Position numbers and translations under genes: made by a program. A stretch of DNA of 64,000 bases. It comes from an uncultured bacterium. Lineage in GTDB: Bacteria > Verrucomicrobiota > Lentisphaeria > Victivallales > Victivallaceae. Location of the stretch: NCBI GenBank assembly GCA_900551245.1, contig URVC01000011.1, positions 21,562-85,561 of the forward strand, written 5' to 3'. This document shows positions 32,676-41,669 of the stretch, piece after piece (position 1 is the stretch's first letter; each line of letters opens with the position of its first letter). The notes beneath the pieces were generated by a model, which was not told where the DNA came from, did no database searches, and worked only from the letters and a program-made list of their open reading frames with translations.

Positions 32676-33905
32676 TCACTCCTCCTCATTCCGGTACTTC
32701 CGCCACCACGGCAGGAAGGAACAGGTCCGGCGGATGGCGTTGAGATACTCTTCGTTATACCCGGGGTACGCGGTCTCGGCCGCGATCGAAACCAGCAGTC
32801 CCACCGCGATCAGACAGGCCATCATGTTGCTTCCTCCGTAGCTGATGAACGGCGCGGGCATCCCCTTGGTCGGCGCCGAACCGGAGACCACCGCGATGTT
32901 GATCGCCGCCTGGAGCGTGATCCCCATCGTCAGAGCGAATCCGAGCAGCATCCCCAGCCGCGACGGGGACTGCAAACTGATCTTGAGCGCGCAGATCGTG
33001 AACCAGGCGTAGAGCGCGATCAGGATCAACATCCAGACCAGCCCCAGCTCCTCGCCGACGATCGCCAGAATGAAGTCGGTGTGCGCCTCCGGCAGATACT
33101 TGGCCTTCATCCGGCTCTCCATGAAACCGATGCCGGTCCAGCCGCCGGAGCCGAGCGCCAGCAGGGAGTTCCAGAGCTGGTAGCCTTCGTCCTGCTGGAC
33201 CAGCTCCGGCCGGGTGAACGAGGTGATCCGCGCGAGCCGGGTCGGGTCATGCAGAACAATATACACCCCCAGCAGCGCGACAATCGCCGCCGGAATGACG
33301 AAATAGCGCAAATTCAGCCCGGCGATGAAGAGTGTCAGGCAGGTGACCGACAACACCAGAAGTGTGGTGCCGAAGTCCCTCCCGATCAGAATGCCGCCGA
33401 TCAGCAGCCCCGCTCCCAGCGCGAGCGGCAGGAGGCCGTTCCGGCTCCGGAGCAGAGCGAAGGTGCGCAGATTGTCCGAACAATACTTCGCCACGAAGAG
33501 CGCCACCGCGATCTTCGCGAACTCCGACGGCTGCAGACTCAGCTCCAGCCCCGGCAACCGGATGCGGATCCATCGGTTGGCACCGTTGATGGCGGGGAAG
33601 AAGAGCACCGCCATCATCAGCAGCACAAAACAGATCCCCATCCACCAGTAGCGGCCGGCGGCAATCCGGCGGTACCCGACGACGAACGCGGCGAACGCAC
33701 CGGCCGACCCGAGCGCCACCCAGATGATCTGGTTGCGGAAATACTTCAACCCGGCGGTGTTGTAACTCGCCGAATAGAGCATGGTCAGCCCGAAGACCAC
33801 CAGCACCGTCACCACCAGCAGCAGCCAGCGCGCCGGGATGATCGCGGAACTGGTGTCCTCCCCGTTCACCTGTGAAAGTTCGTCCGTCAGGAAGAGATTC
33901 TTCAC
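32676..33905 (-). CDS. ftsW: SEDS peptidoglycan glycosyltransferase FtsW
   Basis: The 409-residue protein has about 10 membrane helices and the SEDS landmarks GANRWIRI, LQPSEFAKIA (near 127), GRDFGTTLL (near 180), EAHTDFILAIVGEELG (near 280) and the final PFISYGGSNMMACLI. It polymerises lipid II glycan chains at the division site, working with a class B PBP. Its position directly before murG suits FtsW rather than RodA. It follows the UDP-sugar pyrophosphorylase gene by 15 bases. The N-terminal 25 residues are cytoplasmic and polar. Confidence 0.93.
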   Translation of the reverse strand: MKNLFLTDELSQVNGEDTSSAIIPARWLLLVVTVLVVFGLTMLYSASYNTAGLKYFRNQIIWVALGSAGAFAAFVVGYRRIAAGRYWWMGICFVLLMMAVLFFPAINGANRWIRIRLPGLELSLQPSEFAKIAVALFVAKYCSDNLRTFALLRSRNGLLPLALGAGLLIGGILIGRDFGTTLLVLSVTCLTLFIAGLNLRYFVIPAAIVALLGVYIVLHDPTRLARITSFTRPELVQQDEGYQLWNSLLALGSGGWTGIGFMESRMKAKYLPEAHTDFILAIVGEELGLVWMLILIALYAWFTICALKISLQSPSRLGMLLGFALTMGITLQAAINIAVVSGSAPTKGMPAPFISYGGSNMMACLIAVGLLVSIAAETAYPGYNEEYLNAIRRTCSFLPWWRKYRNEEE

Positions 33906-33920
33906 GCCGCCGTATCCCTT

Positions 33921-35348
33921 TTATTCCAGATAGAGCTTCGCTCCCCGGGCGATTTCGCGCAGATTGTGTTCCGCGACGTAGGCGTCGACATCCGCCTGGT
34001 CGAAGATCCGGCGGGGCGAGAGTTCGATCAGCGCATCCACCTTCCCCTCCGGCGTGCGCGGCACCTTGACCCCCGCCGCCTCCAGCCGCCGCGCATCGCG
34101 GTCGACCAGCAGCGCCCGGCAGCTCTCGACCGAATCGACGCCGGTCGGATTCTTGGTCGGGGCAAAGAGGTCCTCACGCCGCCCCTCGAGCACCATCGTG
34201 CGCTTCGCCAGCGGCATCGCGTCGAAGATGAACGACTCGAGCTTGACGCCGTTCGGTTCGGAGGGTTTGACCAGGTTGCCCACCTCGTCGAGGCAGGGGA
34301 TCTTCTTGTCGGCGCGGTGCCACGGCAGTTTCAGCGAGCCGCCCGCGGTCAGGTGCTCGATGAATTCCCGCGAAATCACGTGAATCGCCGGACTGCCGGC
34401 GATGAAGCGCAGCGAACCATCCGGATTGCGGCTTTCAGCAAGTTCCGCGGGCAGGTCGCTGTATTCGATGATCTCGATGTGCCCCTGGGTGACGCAGAAG
34501 TTGCCCAGTTTCTCGAACGGACCGGTCTTGGCGAGCATGATTGCGCTCATTTCAGAGTTTTCGAGGTCGTGGAGTCCGACGAAAAGCGGATTCACCACCG
34601 GAATGAGCGGGTTATCCACCTGGAAGTAGGAGAGATATTCGACCCCTTCGCGCTTCATGCGGTCGAGCGCGCCGGATTTGCGCAGTGCCAGCAGCGTGCC
34701 GCCGTGGCCGTTCGGCGAAAGCGAGAGGGAATCCTTCTCCGCCAGCAGAAGTTTGCCGTCGTAACCGATCGCCGGCATCGTCCCCTGCGTGAAGAAGAAG
34801 ACCTGTTCCGGCGCCAGCCCGAAGAAGGCGTGTTCGCAGAAGAACGCCTCGGTCGCCTCCCGGTTCAGCAGACTGGTCATCACGTACCAGGTGAGCGGCT
34901 TCCCGAACTTCTCACCGGCGCGGAGAATCGAGGAGGCGAAGTACTCGAAGAGCGTCTTGCCGGTCACCGGCGCGATCGGATAGGTCCCTTTCGGGCCGTC
35001 GAATCCGAGCCGGGTCCCCTGTCCGCCGGCGACGGTGAGGCAGCTCACCTTGCCGGCGCGCAGCAGTTCGGCGCCGCGCGCTTCGGCTTTTTCGTAGAGG
35101 GCGCGCTGCGCCTCGTCCTTCGGCACGAGCGGGAAGTAGGGCGCCGGCCCGAGATCGTCCGGAATCCGGGTCTTCGGACGGACCAGCACATATTCGCGGA
35201 TCAGCTGATCCATTTCGTTGAAGTCGATCTCATCCAGCTGCCCGGCGAGCTTCTCCTGCTGTGCCGGAGAGAGTTCCGGCCAGAAGCGGAGCAGCTGTTC
35301 CTGGTGAACGGGGGCGAGGCGATCAAAAAGCTGTTGACGGCGGTCCAT
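33921..35348 (-). CDS. UDP-N-acetylhexosamine pyrophosphorylase-like uridylyltransferase (UAP1 type)
   Basis: The 475-residue protein is of the eukaryotic-type UDPGP/UAP1 family: SCLTVAGGQGTRLGFDGPKG (near 100, nucleotide loop), SPNGHGGTLLAL (near 205), FQVDNPLIPVVNP (near 235) and EPNGVKLESFIFDAMP (near 355). Family knowledge: it makes UDP-GlcNAc or a related UDP-sugar from UTP and sugar-1-phosphate in the cytoplasm. ATG 35348 lies after AAGGAA; the frame ahead to 35453 has no conserved sequence. It is the first gene of an operon with ftsW and murG, placing donor synthesis beside MurG, its consumer. Confidence 0.88.
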   Translation of the reverse strand: MDRRQQLFDRLAPVHQEQLLRFWPELSPAQQEKLAGQLDEIDFNEMDQLIREYVLVRPKTRIPDDLGPAPYFPLVPKDEAQRALYEKAEARGAELLRAGKVSCLTVAGGQGTRLGFDGPKGTYPIAPVTGKTLFEYFASSILRAGEKFGKPLTWYVMTSLLNREATEAFFCEHAFFGLAPEQVFFFTQGTMPAIGYDGKLLLAEKDSLSLSPNGHGGTLLALRKSGALDRMKREGVEYLSYFQVDNPLIPVVNPLFVGLHDLENSEMSAIMLAKTGPFEKLGNFCVTQGHIEIIEYSDLPAELAESRNPDGSLRFIAGSPAIHVISREFIEHLTAGGSLKLPWHRADKKIPCLDEVGNLVKPSEPNGVKLESFIFDAMPLAKRTMVLEGRREDLFAPTKNPTGVDSVESCRALLVDRDARRLEAAGVKVPRTPEGKVDALIELSPRRIFDQADVDAYVAEHNLREIARGAKLYLE

Positions 35349-35475
35349 GATTGCAAGGTTCCTTCCATATGTGAATCGCAGGTATGATTGCTGTTCTACA
35401 ATATACTCCGGAATTGCGGCAACCGCAACCGCCGGACGCGGATTTTTCCACACTCTTCTCCGGGAAATCTGCGCC

Positions 35476-36240
35476 CTACGGCAACTGCGAGGGCGGCACG
35501 CCGAAAAACTGCTTGAACGCCTTCGACAGGTGGAACTCGTCGTAGAATCCGGTCTCCGCGGCGATCTCCTTCAAGGTCAGTCCGCGTTCGACCAGCAGCC
35601 GCGCCTTCTCCAGCCGGAGCCGCCGGAGGTAGGCGCGCAGCGGCATCCCAAACTCCGCCGGAAAGTGGTGCGACAGATAACTGGTCGAACAGCCGGTCCG
35701 CGCGGCCAGCTCCTTCAGCGTGATTTTCCGGTGAAAGTTCCGGTCGATGTACTCCGACGCGGCGTCGACCCAGCGCGGCCGGTGCAGGTGGATCATCTCC
35801 TGCTGAATGATGTGTTCGCCGACAATCCGCAGCAGCCGGGCGATTTCGCACATCATCTCCGGGGTGCCGGTGCGCACCCCCTCCGCCGGAAGCGCGCTCT
35901 CCTCCCGGCGGATCTGCCCGAACACGAGGCCGCCCAGGTAGAGGCCGCGGCGGCTGTAGAGCGGCACGACGCCGTCGAGCAGTCCGGCGTGGCAGCAGTA
36001 GATCACTTCGCGGCGGGTCCGGCGCGCTTCGGCGAGGTGTTCCAGGTCGCACCGGACACAGCGCGCGTCGAATTCGGGATCCTCCCGGCGGTGGCGGAGG
36101 CAGAAATCCGAGTGCGGCCGCCCCGTCGCACTCACCTGTTCCGCCCCGGTGCAGTCGAAGAAGGTGAGCCGGATGTTCAGCTGGCGCGACAGCAGGCCGA
36201 TGAGTTCAATCAGCGAAGTGGGCGGTTCCGGATCCGGCAT
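35476..36240 (-). CDS. PocR-like sensor / AraC-family regulator of the fucose-type operon
   Basis: The protein (254 residues from ATG 36240) has a PocR-like N-terminus with C-x2-C and CCHAGLLDGVVPLY, then LYLGGLVFGQIR, and a C-terminal AraC DNA-binding domain (ITLKELAARTGCSTSYLSHH; LTLKEIAAETGFYDEFHLSK, AFKQFFGVPPSQ). ATG 36267 is an alternative. It diverges from the isomerase-kinase-aldolase operon, with a promoter for that operon in the 153-base interval (36339-36367) that has a good -10 and poor -35, as expected for an activator-dependent promoter. It therefore probably turns the operon on when its ligand is present. The open frame continues to 39312 only by codon bias of the opposite strand. 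Confidence 0.88.
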   Translation of the reverse strand: MPDPEPPTSLIELIGLLSRQLNIRLTFFDCTGAEQVSATGRPHSDFCLRHRREDPEFDARCVRCDLEHLAEARRTRREVIYCCHAGLLDGVVPLYSRRGLYLGGLVFGQIRREESALPAEGVRTGTPEMMCEIARLLRIVGEHIIQQEMIHLHRPRWVDAASEYIDRNFHRKITLKELAARTGCSTSYLSHHFPAEFGMPLRAYLRRLRLEKARLLVERGLTLKEIAAETGFYDEFHLSKAFKQFFGVPPSQLP

Positions 36241-36338
36241 GGCGGGGACTTCTCTTTTTCGGTTCATTCCTGTCACGGAATAGTATAGCACATTTCTGAA
36301 ATTTTGCCAGTTTTTCCATGCCGAAGCATGCGATTCCA

Positions 36339-36367
36339 TTCTCAAACCGGGCGCGGACAGGTATAAT
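36339..36367 (+). promoter_or_regulatory. Promoter of the isomerase-kinase-aldolase operon
   Basis: TTCTCA (36339-36344) and a perfect TATAAT (36362-36367) are 17 bases apart. The weak -35 suggests that an activator, likely the divergent PocR-AraC protein, is needed. Confidence 0.6.
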
Positions 36368-36393
36368 AAAAACAGAGAAAGGAGAGTTCTGCC

Positions 36394-37785
36394 ATGAAGT
36401 TTGCACTCTATCTGGGAAACCGGGGATTCTTCCCGGAGCGACTGATCGCCGAAGCCCGCCGCGAGGTCACCGGGGCGCTTGCCGCGCTCGGAATCGACAC
36501 ATTGTGCGCACCGGAAAATCTCACCCGCTACGGCGCGGTGGAGACCGCCGCCGAAGGACGCGCCTTTGCCGGCTTCCTCGCGAAACATCGCGGCGAATAT
36601 GACGGCGTCCTGCTGGTTCTGCCGAACTTCGGTGACGAAAACGGCGCGTCGGAGGCGCTGTGCGACTGCGGGGTGCCGATCTACATCCTCGCCTATCCCG
36701 ACGAGCTCGACAAGATGGACTTCCAGTCCCGCCGCGACGCCTTCTGCGGCAAGCTCTCGATCATGGATGTCTTCACCCAGTTCAACCTGCCGTTCACGGC
36801 GTGGGAGCCGCACACGCTCCACCCCGCCTCGCCCCGGTTCGCCGAAGAGATGCGGCAGTTCGCCGCAGTCTGCCGGATCGTCCGCGGCATGAAACGGTGC
36901 CGGATCGGCGCAATCGGCGCCAGGCCGACCGCCTTCAAGACCATCCGGTTCGACGAGGTGGCGCTGCAGAAGAAGGGGATCACCGTCGAAGTGTTCGACA
37001 ACTCCGATCTGCTGCTCGAAGTGGAAAAGGTGAAATCCGGTTCGCCCGAACTGGAGACGAAGATCCGCCGTTTCCGGGAGTACACCGATTTCAGCGGCGT
37101 CCCGGCCGACCGGGTCGAGATGCTCGCCCGGCTCTCGGTCGCCATCGACCGCATGATCGAACGTTACGACCTGCAGGCGGTCAGCCTGCGTTGCTGGCTC
37201 GACCTCGAACAGACGCTGAAAATTTCGCCGTGCGTCGTGCTGAGCGAACTCAACGACCGGGGCATCCCCGCCGCCTGCGAGCTGGATGTCGGCAACGCGG
37301 TGGCGATGTACGCGCTCGCCCTCGCGTCGCAGGAGCCCGCCGCCTGCCTCGACTGGAACAACAATTATGAGGAGGATCCCGACCGCTGCATCCTCTTCCA
37401 CTGCGGCCCGGTGGCCCAGAAGCTGATGGCCGCGCGCGGACGGGTGATCGACCACCCGATGTTCGCCAAGTCGCTCGGCGAAGGATGCGCCTTCGGCTGC
37501 AACGTCGGACGGCTCCGGCCGATGCCGTTCACCTTCGCCTCGGCGGCGACCGTCGACGGCAAGGTGCGCTTCTATTCCGGCGAAGGGGAGTTCACCCGCG
37601 ACCAGCTGCCGGAGGAGTTCTTCGGCTGCGGCGGCGTGGCGCACATTCCGGGACTTCAGCCCAAACTGATCCGCATCGGCCGCGGCGGCTACCGCCACCA
37701 TGTCAGCATGACCGAAGGCTCCTGGCGCCGGGCGATCGACGAGGCGTTCACCAACTATCTCGGGTACGAGAAGACGGAGCTCTGA
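36394..37785 (+). CDS. L-fucose/L-arabinose isomerase-like protein
   Basis: The 463-residue protein has the fold and landmarks of the L-fucose isomerase-like family: a Rossmann-type N-terminus (MKFALYLGNRGFFPE), GVLLVLPNFGDENGA, CRIGAIGARPTAFKTIRFDE (near 170-190), and C-terminal metal-site segments with CVVLSELNDRGIPAACELD, LDWNNNYEEDPDRCILFHCG and GFRRHHVSM-type RGGYRHHVSM. Such enzymes convert an aldose to a ketose in the cytoplasm using Mn2+. AGGAG is 9 bases ahead of the ATG. It is followed at once by an FGGY kinase and a class II aldolase, which gives the order isomerase, kinase, aldolase of a 6-deoxyhexose or pentose pathway. Exact sugar unknown. Confidence 0.82.
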   Translation: MKFALYLGNRGFFPERLIAEARREVTGALAALGIDTLCAPENLTRYGAVETAAEGRAFAGFLAKHRGEYDGVLLVLPNFGDENGASEALCDCGVPIYILAYPDELDKMDFQSRRDAFCGKLSIMDVFTQFNLPFTAWEPHTLHPASPRFAEEMRQFAAVCRIVRGMKRCRIGAIGARPTAFKTIRFDEVALQKKGITVEVFDNSDLLLEVEKVKSGSPELETKIRRFREYTDFSGVPADRVEMLARLSVAIDRMIERYDLQAVSLRCWLDLEQTLKISPCVVLSELNDRGIPAACELDVGNAVAMYALALASQEPAACLDWNNNYEEDPDRCILFHCGPVAQKLMAARGRVIDHPMFAKSLGEGCAFGCNVGRLRPMPFTFASAATVDGKVRFYSGEGEFTRDQLPEEFFGCGGVAHIPGLQPKLIRIGRGGYRHHVSMTEGSWRRAIDEAFTNYLGYEKTEL

Positions 37786-37788
37786 GCG

Positions 37789-39264
37789 ATGAGTTTTCTC
37801 GGGGTTGACATCGGTTCGAGCCGGGTCAAGGCGGTCGCCTTTCAGGAGGAGGGGCGGGAGCTCGGTTCCGCTTCGCGGGGCTACCCGGTCTCCTCCCCCG
37901 CGCCCGGCTTCGCGGAACTCGACGGCGAAGAGGTGATGCGCGCCGCGTTCGACGTGATCGGCGCGGCGGCCTCCGCGGCCCGTTCCGGCGGCGACCCGGT
38001 GCGGGCGCTGGCGATCTCCAGCCAGGGGGAGGCGTTCCTGCCGGTGGACGGTTCCGGAACGATTCTGGCACCGGCGATGATCTCCAGCGACACCCGCGCG
38101 ACTGGCCTCATGGCGGAGTTCGCCGCCGGATTCGGAGCCGGGCGGCTCTACCGGATCACCGGCCACACCCCTTCGGGAATGTTCACGCTGGCGAAGCTCC
38201 TCTGGCTGGCGAAGTTCCGCCCGGAAATCCGCCGCCGGGCAAAACGCTTTCTCTGTTTCGAGGATCTTCTGGTCTCCCGACTCGGCGCCGAACCGGCGAT
38301 GGGGTGGCCGCTGGCCGGAAGGACCATGCTCTTCGATGTGGAGACGCACCGCTGGAGCGAAGAACTCTGCGACGCGGCGGGCTTCTCCCCGGCGGAGTTC
38401 GCCCGGGTGCTCCCCTCCGGCACGGCGGCGGGAACGGTCTCTCCCCGCGTCGCCGCCGCTCTCTATCTGGAACCGGGAACGCTGATCGTCTCCGGCGGCC
38501 ACGATCAGGCGCTCGCCGCACTCGGCTGCGGCGCCTGCTCCCCGGGGTGCGCCATGTACGCGGCCGGGAGCGTCGAATGCATCGCACCGGTCCACTCCCG
38601 GCTGATCCGCTCCGACGAACTCTTCCGCGGCAACCTCTGCTGCTACGACTTCGCGCTGCCGGGGCGCTATCTGTCGGTCGCCTATTCGCTCACCGGGAGC
38701 AACTTCATGCAGTACTTCCTCGAGGAGTTCTGCCGCGACCTCGGCGGGGATTACGCCGCGCTGGCCGGTTCGATGCCGCCGGAACCCTCCACCCTCAACG
38801 TACTGCCCTACTTCACCGCCTCGGGGACGCCGTACTTCGACACCCGGACGCCGGGGACCGTGTACGGCTGGCGGCTCACCACCACCCGCGGCGAACTCTT
38901 CAAGGCGGTTCAGGAGGGGATCGCCATGGAGATGCGGCGCAACCTCGAACTCCTCACCGCTTCGGGATTCCAGGTGGAGGTTCTGGTGGCCTCCGGCGGC
39001 GGCTGCCGGCTCCCGGCGCTGGTACAGCTGCGCGCCGATGTGCTGAACCTGCCGTTCCGGGTGATCGCCTCCGGAGAGGCGGGGTGCCGCGGCGCGGCGC
39101 TGCTCGCCCGGAGTGCGCACTGCGGCGTCCCGGTGGAGGAGCTGCCCGGCTTCCTCCCCGCGGTGACCGCCGAACTTCATCCGGAACCGGGCCGCGCCGC
39201 GCGCTATCAGGAAAAATTTGAACAGTGGAAAACGTTCACCGATACAGTCAGAAGGGAATTGTAA
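37789..39264 (+). CDS. FGGY-family carbohydrate kinase
   Basis: The 491-residue protein begins with the ATPase phosphate loop SFLGVDIGSSRVKAVAF. The substrate-side segment SSDTRATGLM is near 103, and the FGGY-type signature with LIVSGGHDQALAALGCGA is near 235. The second nucleotide motif VLVASGGGCRLPALVQ is near 400. It phosphorylates a ketose or related sugar with ATP in the cytoplasm. The start is 3 bases after the isomerase stop, and its stop is one base before the next ATG, so the three genes are translated as a unit. Closest by context to fuculokinase/xylulokinase types; the sugar is not fixed. Confidence 0.88.
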   Translation: MSFLGVDIGSSRVKAVAFQEEGRELGSASRGYPVSSPAPGFAELDGEEVMRAAFDVIGAAASAARSGGDPVRALAISSQGEAFLPVDGSGTILAPAMISSDTRATGLMAEFAAGFGAGRLYRITGHTPSGMFTLAKLLWLAKFRPEIRRRAKRFLCFEDLLVSRLGAEPAMGWPLAGRTMLFDVETHRWSEELCDAAGFSPAEFARVLPSGTAAGTVSPRVAAALYLEPGTLIVSGGHDQALAALGCGACSPGCAMYAAGSVECIAPVHSRLIRSDELFRGNLCCYDFALPGRYLSVAYSLTGSNFMQYFLEEFCRDLGGDYAALAGSMPPEPSTLNVLPYFTASGTPYFDTRTPGTVYGWRLTTTRGELFKAVQEGIAMEMRRNLELLTASGFQVEVLVASGGGCRLPALVQLRADVLNLPFRVIASGEAGCRGAALLARSAHCGVPVEELPGFLPAVTAELHPEPGRAARYQEKFEQWKTFTDTVRREL

Positions 39265-39265
39265 C

Positions 39266-40144
39266 ATGTCCATCGTCTCATTCAAGGAGATGCTCGCCGA
39301 CGCCCGCCGCAACCGTTACGCGGTGCCGATGTTCGACCTCTCCAACACCACGATGATCCGGGCCGCGGCGGAGACCGCCGAAGAGCTCGGTTCGCCGGTC
39401 ATCTTCGCCGCCATCTGGCCCGACCTCGACGGGTCACTGCTCGGCTACTGGGCCAACACCGCCCGCTACGCCGCCGCGCAGGTCAAAGTGCCGGTGGCGC
39501 TCCACCTCGACCACGCCACCACGATCGAACAGTGCCGGAAGTGCGCCGACGCCGGATTCCAGAGCGTGATGATCGACGCCTCCGCCGAACCGTTCGAAAT
39601 GAACGTCGCCGTCACCGCCGCCGTCGTGGGCGAGATGCATCCGCGCGGCCTCGACGTCGAAGCCGAACTCGGCCACGTCGCCGTCGGCGTCGTCGGCAGC
39701 GGCGCGGAGAGCGAAACCGGCGCCTCGGGCGACCACACCCCGATCTTCACCGATCCGGATTCGGTGGTCGAATTCACCAGCCGCACCGGAGTCGATGCGC
39801 TGGCGGTCTCGATCGGCACCGCCCACGGGGTCTACGAATCCGCGCCGAACCTCGACATCGCCCGCCTCGCCGAAATCGACAAGGTCTCCCCGGTGCCGCT
39901 GGTCCTGCACGGCGGCTCCGGCACGCCGGAGGATCAGCTCCGCGCCGCGATTGCCAACGGCATCGCCAAGATCAACATCTACTCGGAACTCACCGCTGCC
40001 TGGAATCGGGAGATGTTCGAATTCCTGCGCAACCGGCGGGAGATGACCTGCTGGTTCAGCGTCTCCTGCCACCGCCCCGAAGAGGCGATGCGCGAGGCGA
40101 TGCGCGCGAAAATGCGGCTCTTCGGTTCGGCGGGACGCGCCTGA
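39266..40144 (+). CDS. Class II ketose-bisphosphate-type aldolase
   Basis: The 292-residue protein has the class II aldolase zinc sites and loops: LHLDHATT (near 78), VEAELGHVAVG (near 135), SIGTAHGVY (near 185), LVLHGGSGTPEDQL (near 215) and IAKINIYSEL (near 240). It should cleave a phosphorylated ketose to dihydroxyacetone phosphate and an aldehyde. Family knowledge: the usual L-fuculose-1-phosphate aldolase belongs to a different (AraD-like) family, so here a fructose/tagatose-bisphosphate type enzyme seems to fill that step. ATG 39266 follows AAGGG; it is translationally coupled to the kinase. A hairpin with T5 (40194-40233) ends the operon. Confidence 0.9.
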   Translation: MSIVSFKEMLADARRNRYAVPMFDLSNTTMIRAAAETAEELGSPVIFAAIWPDLDGSLLGYWANTARYAAAQVKVPVALHLDHATTIEQCRKCADAGFQSVMIDASAEPFEMNVAVTAAVVGEMHPRGLDVEAELGHVAVGVVGSGAESETGASGDHTPIFTDPDSVVEFTSRTGVDALAVSIGTAHGVYESAPNLDIARLAEIDKVSPVPLVLHGGSGTPEDQLRAAIANGIAKINIYSELTAAWNREMFEFLRNRREMTCWFSVSCHRPEEAMREAMRAKMRLFGSAGRA

Positions 40145-40163
40145 GCGCCCGGCCGGAAGACGC

Positions 40164-40192
40164 TTGCACTTTCTTCGAAACGATGCTACATT
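40164..40192 (+). promoter_or_regulatory. Possible promoter of the 40249 permease
   Basis: TTGCAC (40164-40169) and TACATT (40187-40192) are 17 bases apart. The hairpin at 40194-40233 would lie in its leader. Confidence 0.5.
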
Positions 40193-40193
40193 G

Positions 40194-40233
40194 AAAAACC
40201 GCTTGTCCGGAACGATCTCCGGCGGCGGTTTTT
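40194..40233 (+). terminator. Terminator-like hairpin between the aldolase and permease genes
   Basis: AAAAACCGC (40194-40202) pairs with GCGGTTTTT (40225-40233) around an inner CCGGA/TCCGG stem. It can end the isomerase-kinase-aldolase transcript and would also act as an attenuator if the 40164 promoter is used. Confidence 0.65.
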
Positions 40234-40248
40234 CTGCCGGGAGAAGGG

Positions 40249-41526
40249 ATGAGCGGACAAGGAAGAGCGTGGTTCTGGGTGCCGGGCACCTATTTTGCGG
40301 AGGGCGGCCCCTATGCGGTGGTCGCCGCCGTGAGCGCGGTTCTCTTCAAGTCGCTCGGCATGACCAACAGCGCGATGGCCTTCTGGACCAGTCTGCTGAT
40401 GCTGCCGTGGGCGATCAAACCGTTGTGGACTCCGGTGCTCGATCTCTTCGGCACCAAGCGGCGCTGGATTCTCGCCGCGCAGTTCGCCATGACCCTCCTC
40501 TTCACGCTGGCGGCGCTGCTGATGCCGCTGGCGGGGATGACCCGTCTGCTGGTGGCGGCGTTCTTCTTTCTCGCCTTCGCCTCCGCCACCCACGACGCCG
40601 CGGTGGACGGCTTCTACCTGATCGCGCTGGATGAACACGATCAGGCCTTCTTCGCCGGAATCCGCGGCACCTTCTACCGGATCGCCACCGTGCTGGTTCA
40701 AGGTGCGCTGGTGATGCTCGCCGGCTGGATCGAAAGCCGCACCGGCGAAATCCGCACCGGCTGGTGCGTCGCACTGGCGGTGGCGGCGGTGGTGATGGGT
40801 GCACTCTCGCTCTGGCACTGCCGGGTTCTGCCGCACCCCGGGGCGGACCGGCCGGGCCAACGGGAACCGGGGCGGCTGAGCCGGGAGTTTCTCGACGCCT
40901 TCCGGAGTTTCTTCACCCGGCCGGGAATTCTCCCGCTTCTGCTCTTTCTCCTCTTCTTCCGGGTGGCGGAGGCGCAGCTCGGCCGGATTGCCATCGCCTT
41001 CATGCAGGACCCCCGTTCCGCCGGGGGACTCGGGATGTCGGTCGAAGAGTTCGGCCTCCTCTACGGCACCTTCGGCACCGTCGCGCTGACCGCGGGCGGC
41101 ATCTGCGGCGGCCTGGCGGTGGCGCGCTGGGGGTTCGGGCGGACGCTCTGGCCGCTGGTCTGCGCGATCAATCTGCCCGACGCCGTCTACGTCTATCTCG
41201 CGGAGTTTCAGCCGCAGTCACTCTGGATCATCGGCGGCTGTGTCGCGGTCGAGCAGTTCGGTTACGGGCTCGGCTACACCGCTTTTATGCTGGTGATGGT
41301 GGCGGCGGCGGAGAGCTCCGGGGCGTACAAGACCAGCCATTTTGCCATCATGACCGGCATTTCGATTCTCGGGCTCAGTCTGATCGGGATGATCTCCGGC
41401 CGGGTGCAGGAGCTCCTTGGATTCGCCGGATTTTTCCGCTACGTGATGCTCTGCACGATTCCGGGATTTCTGGTGACGATTCCGGTGAGCCGCCGGATTC
41501 CGCGCGACTTCGGGAAGAAGCGGTGA
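40249..41526 (+). CDS. MFS permease (AmpG-like / sugar-phosphate type)
   Basis: The 425-residue protein has about 12 hydrophobic segments. GGPYAVVAAVSAVLFKSLGM near the start and LPWAIKPLWTPVLDLFGTKRR (near 60-80) match AmpG-like and related major-facilitator permeases, whose loop 2-3 reads KPLWAP-DR. SATHDAAVDGFYLIAL is the matching TM4 segment. AGAAGGG stands before ATG 40249. It follows the isomerase-kinase-aldolase operon on the same strand, which suggests sugar or muropeptide uptake; the substrate is not evident. The protein is unrelated in detail to the permease at 13976. Confidence 0.82.
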   Translation: MSGQGRAWFWVPGTYFAEGGPYAVVAAVSAVLFKSLGMTNSAMAFWTSLLMLPWAIKPLWTPVLDLFGTKRRWILAAQFAMTLLFTLAALLMPLAGMTRLLVAAFFFLAFASATHDAAVDGFYLIALDEHDQAFFAGIRGTFYRIATVLVQGALVMLAGWIESRTGEIRTGWCVALAVAAVVMGALSLWHCRVLPHPGADRPGQREPGRLSREFLDAFRSFFTRPGILPLLLFLLFFRVAEAQLGRIAIAFMQDPRSAGGLGMSVEEFGLLYGTFGTVALTAGGICGGLAVARWGFGRTLWPLVCAINLPDAVYVYLAEFQPQSLWIIGGCVAVEQFGYGLGYTAFMLVMVAAAESSGAYKTSHFAIMTGISILGLSLIGMISGRVQELLGFAGFFRYVMLCTIPGFLVTIPVSRRIPRDFGKKR

Positions 41527-41669
41527 CCATTGGCGGCAAAGAAGAGTTCCGCGGCCGGGTTCAAAAATTTTTTTTTGATTTCCAACAATAATTTTTCCTC
41601 CGGCGGCGTTAATCCTGTGAACCCCGACACCGCCGGACTCCGGCGGGTCAACTGGAAAGGAAGTGTTTT

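Noticed and set aside
36241..39312. 1278-residue open frame on the minus strand running through the isomerase, kinase and aldolase genes
   Set aside because: Only its last 254 residues are the AraC regulator. The rest is antisense to clearly conserved enzymes and comes from G+C-rich third codon positions that remove stops.
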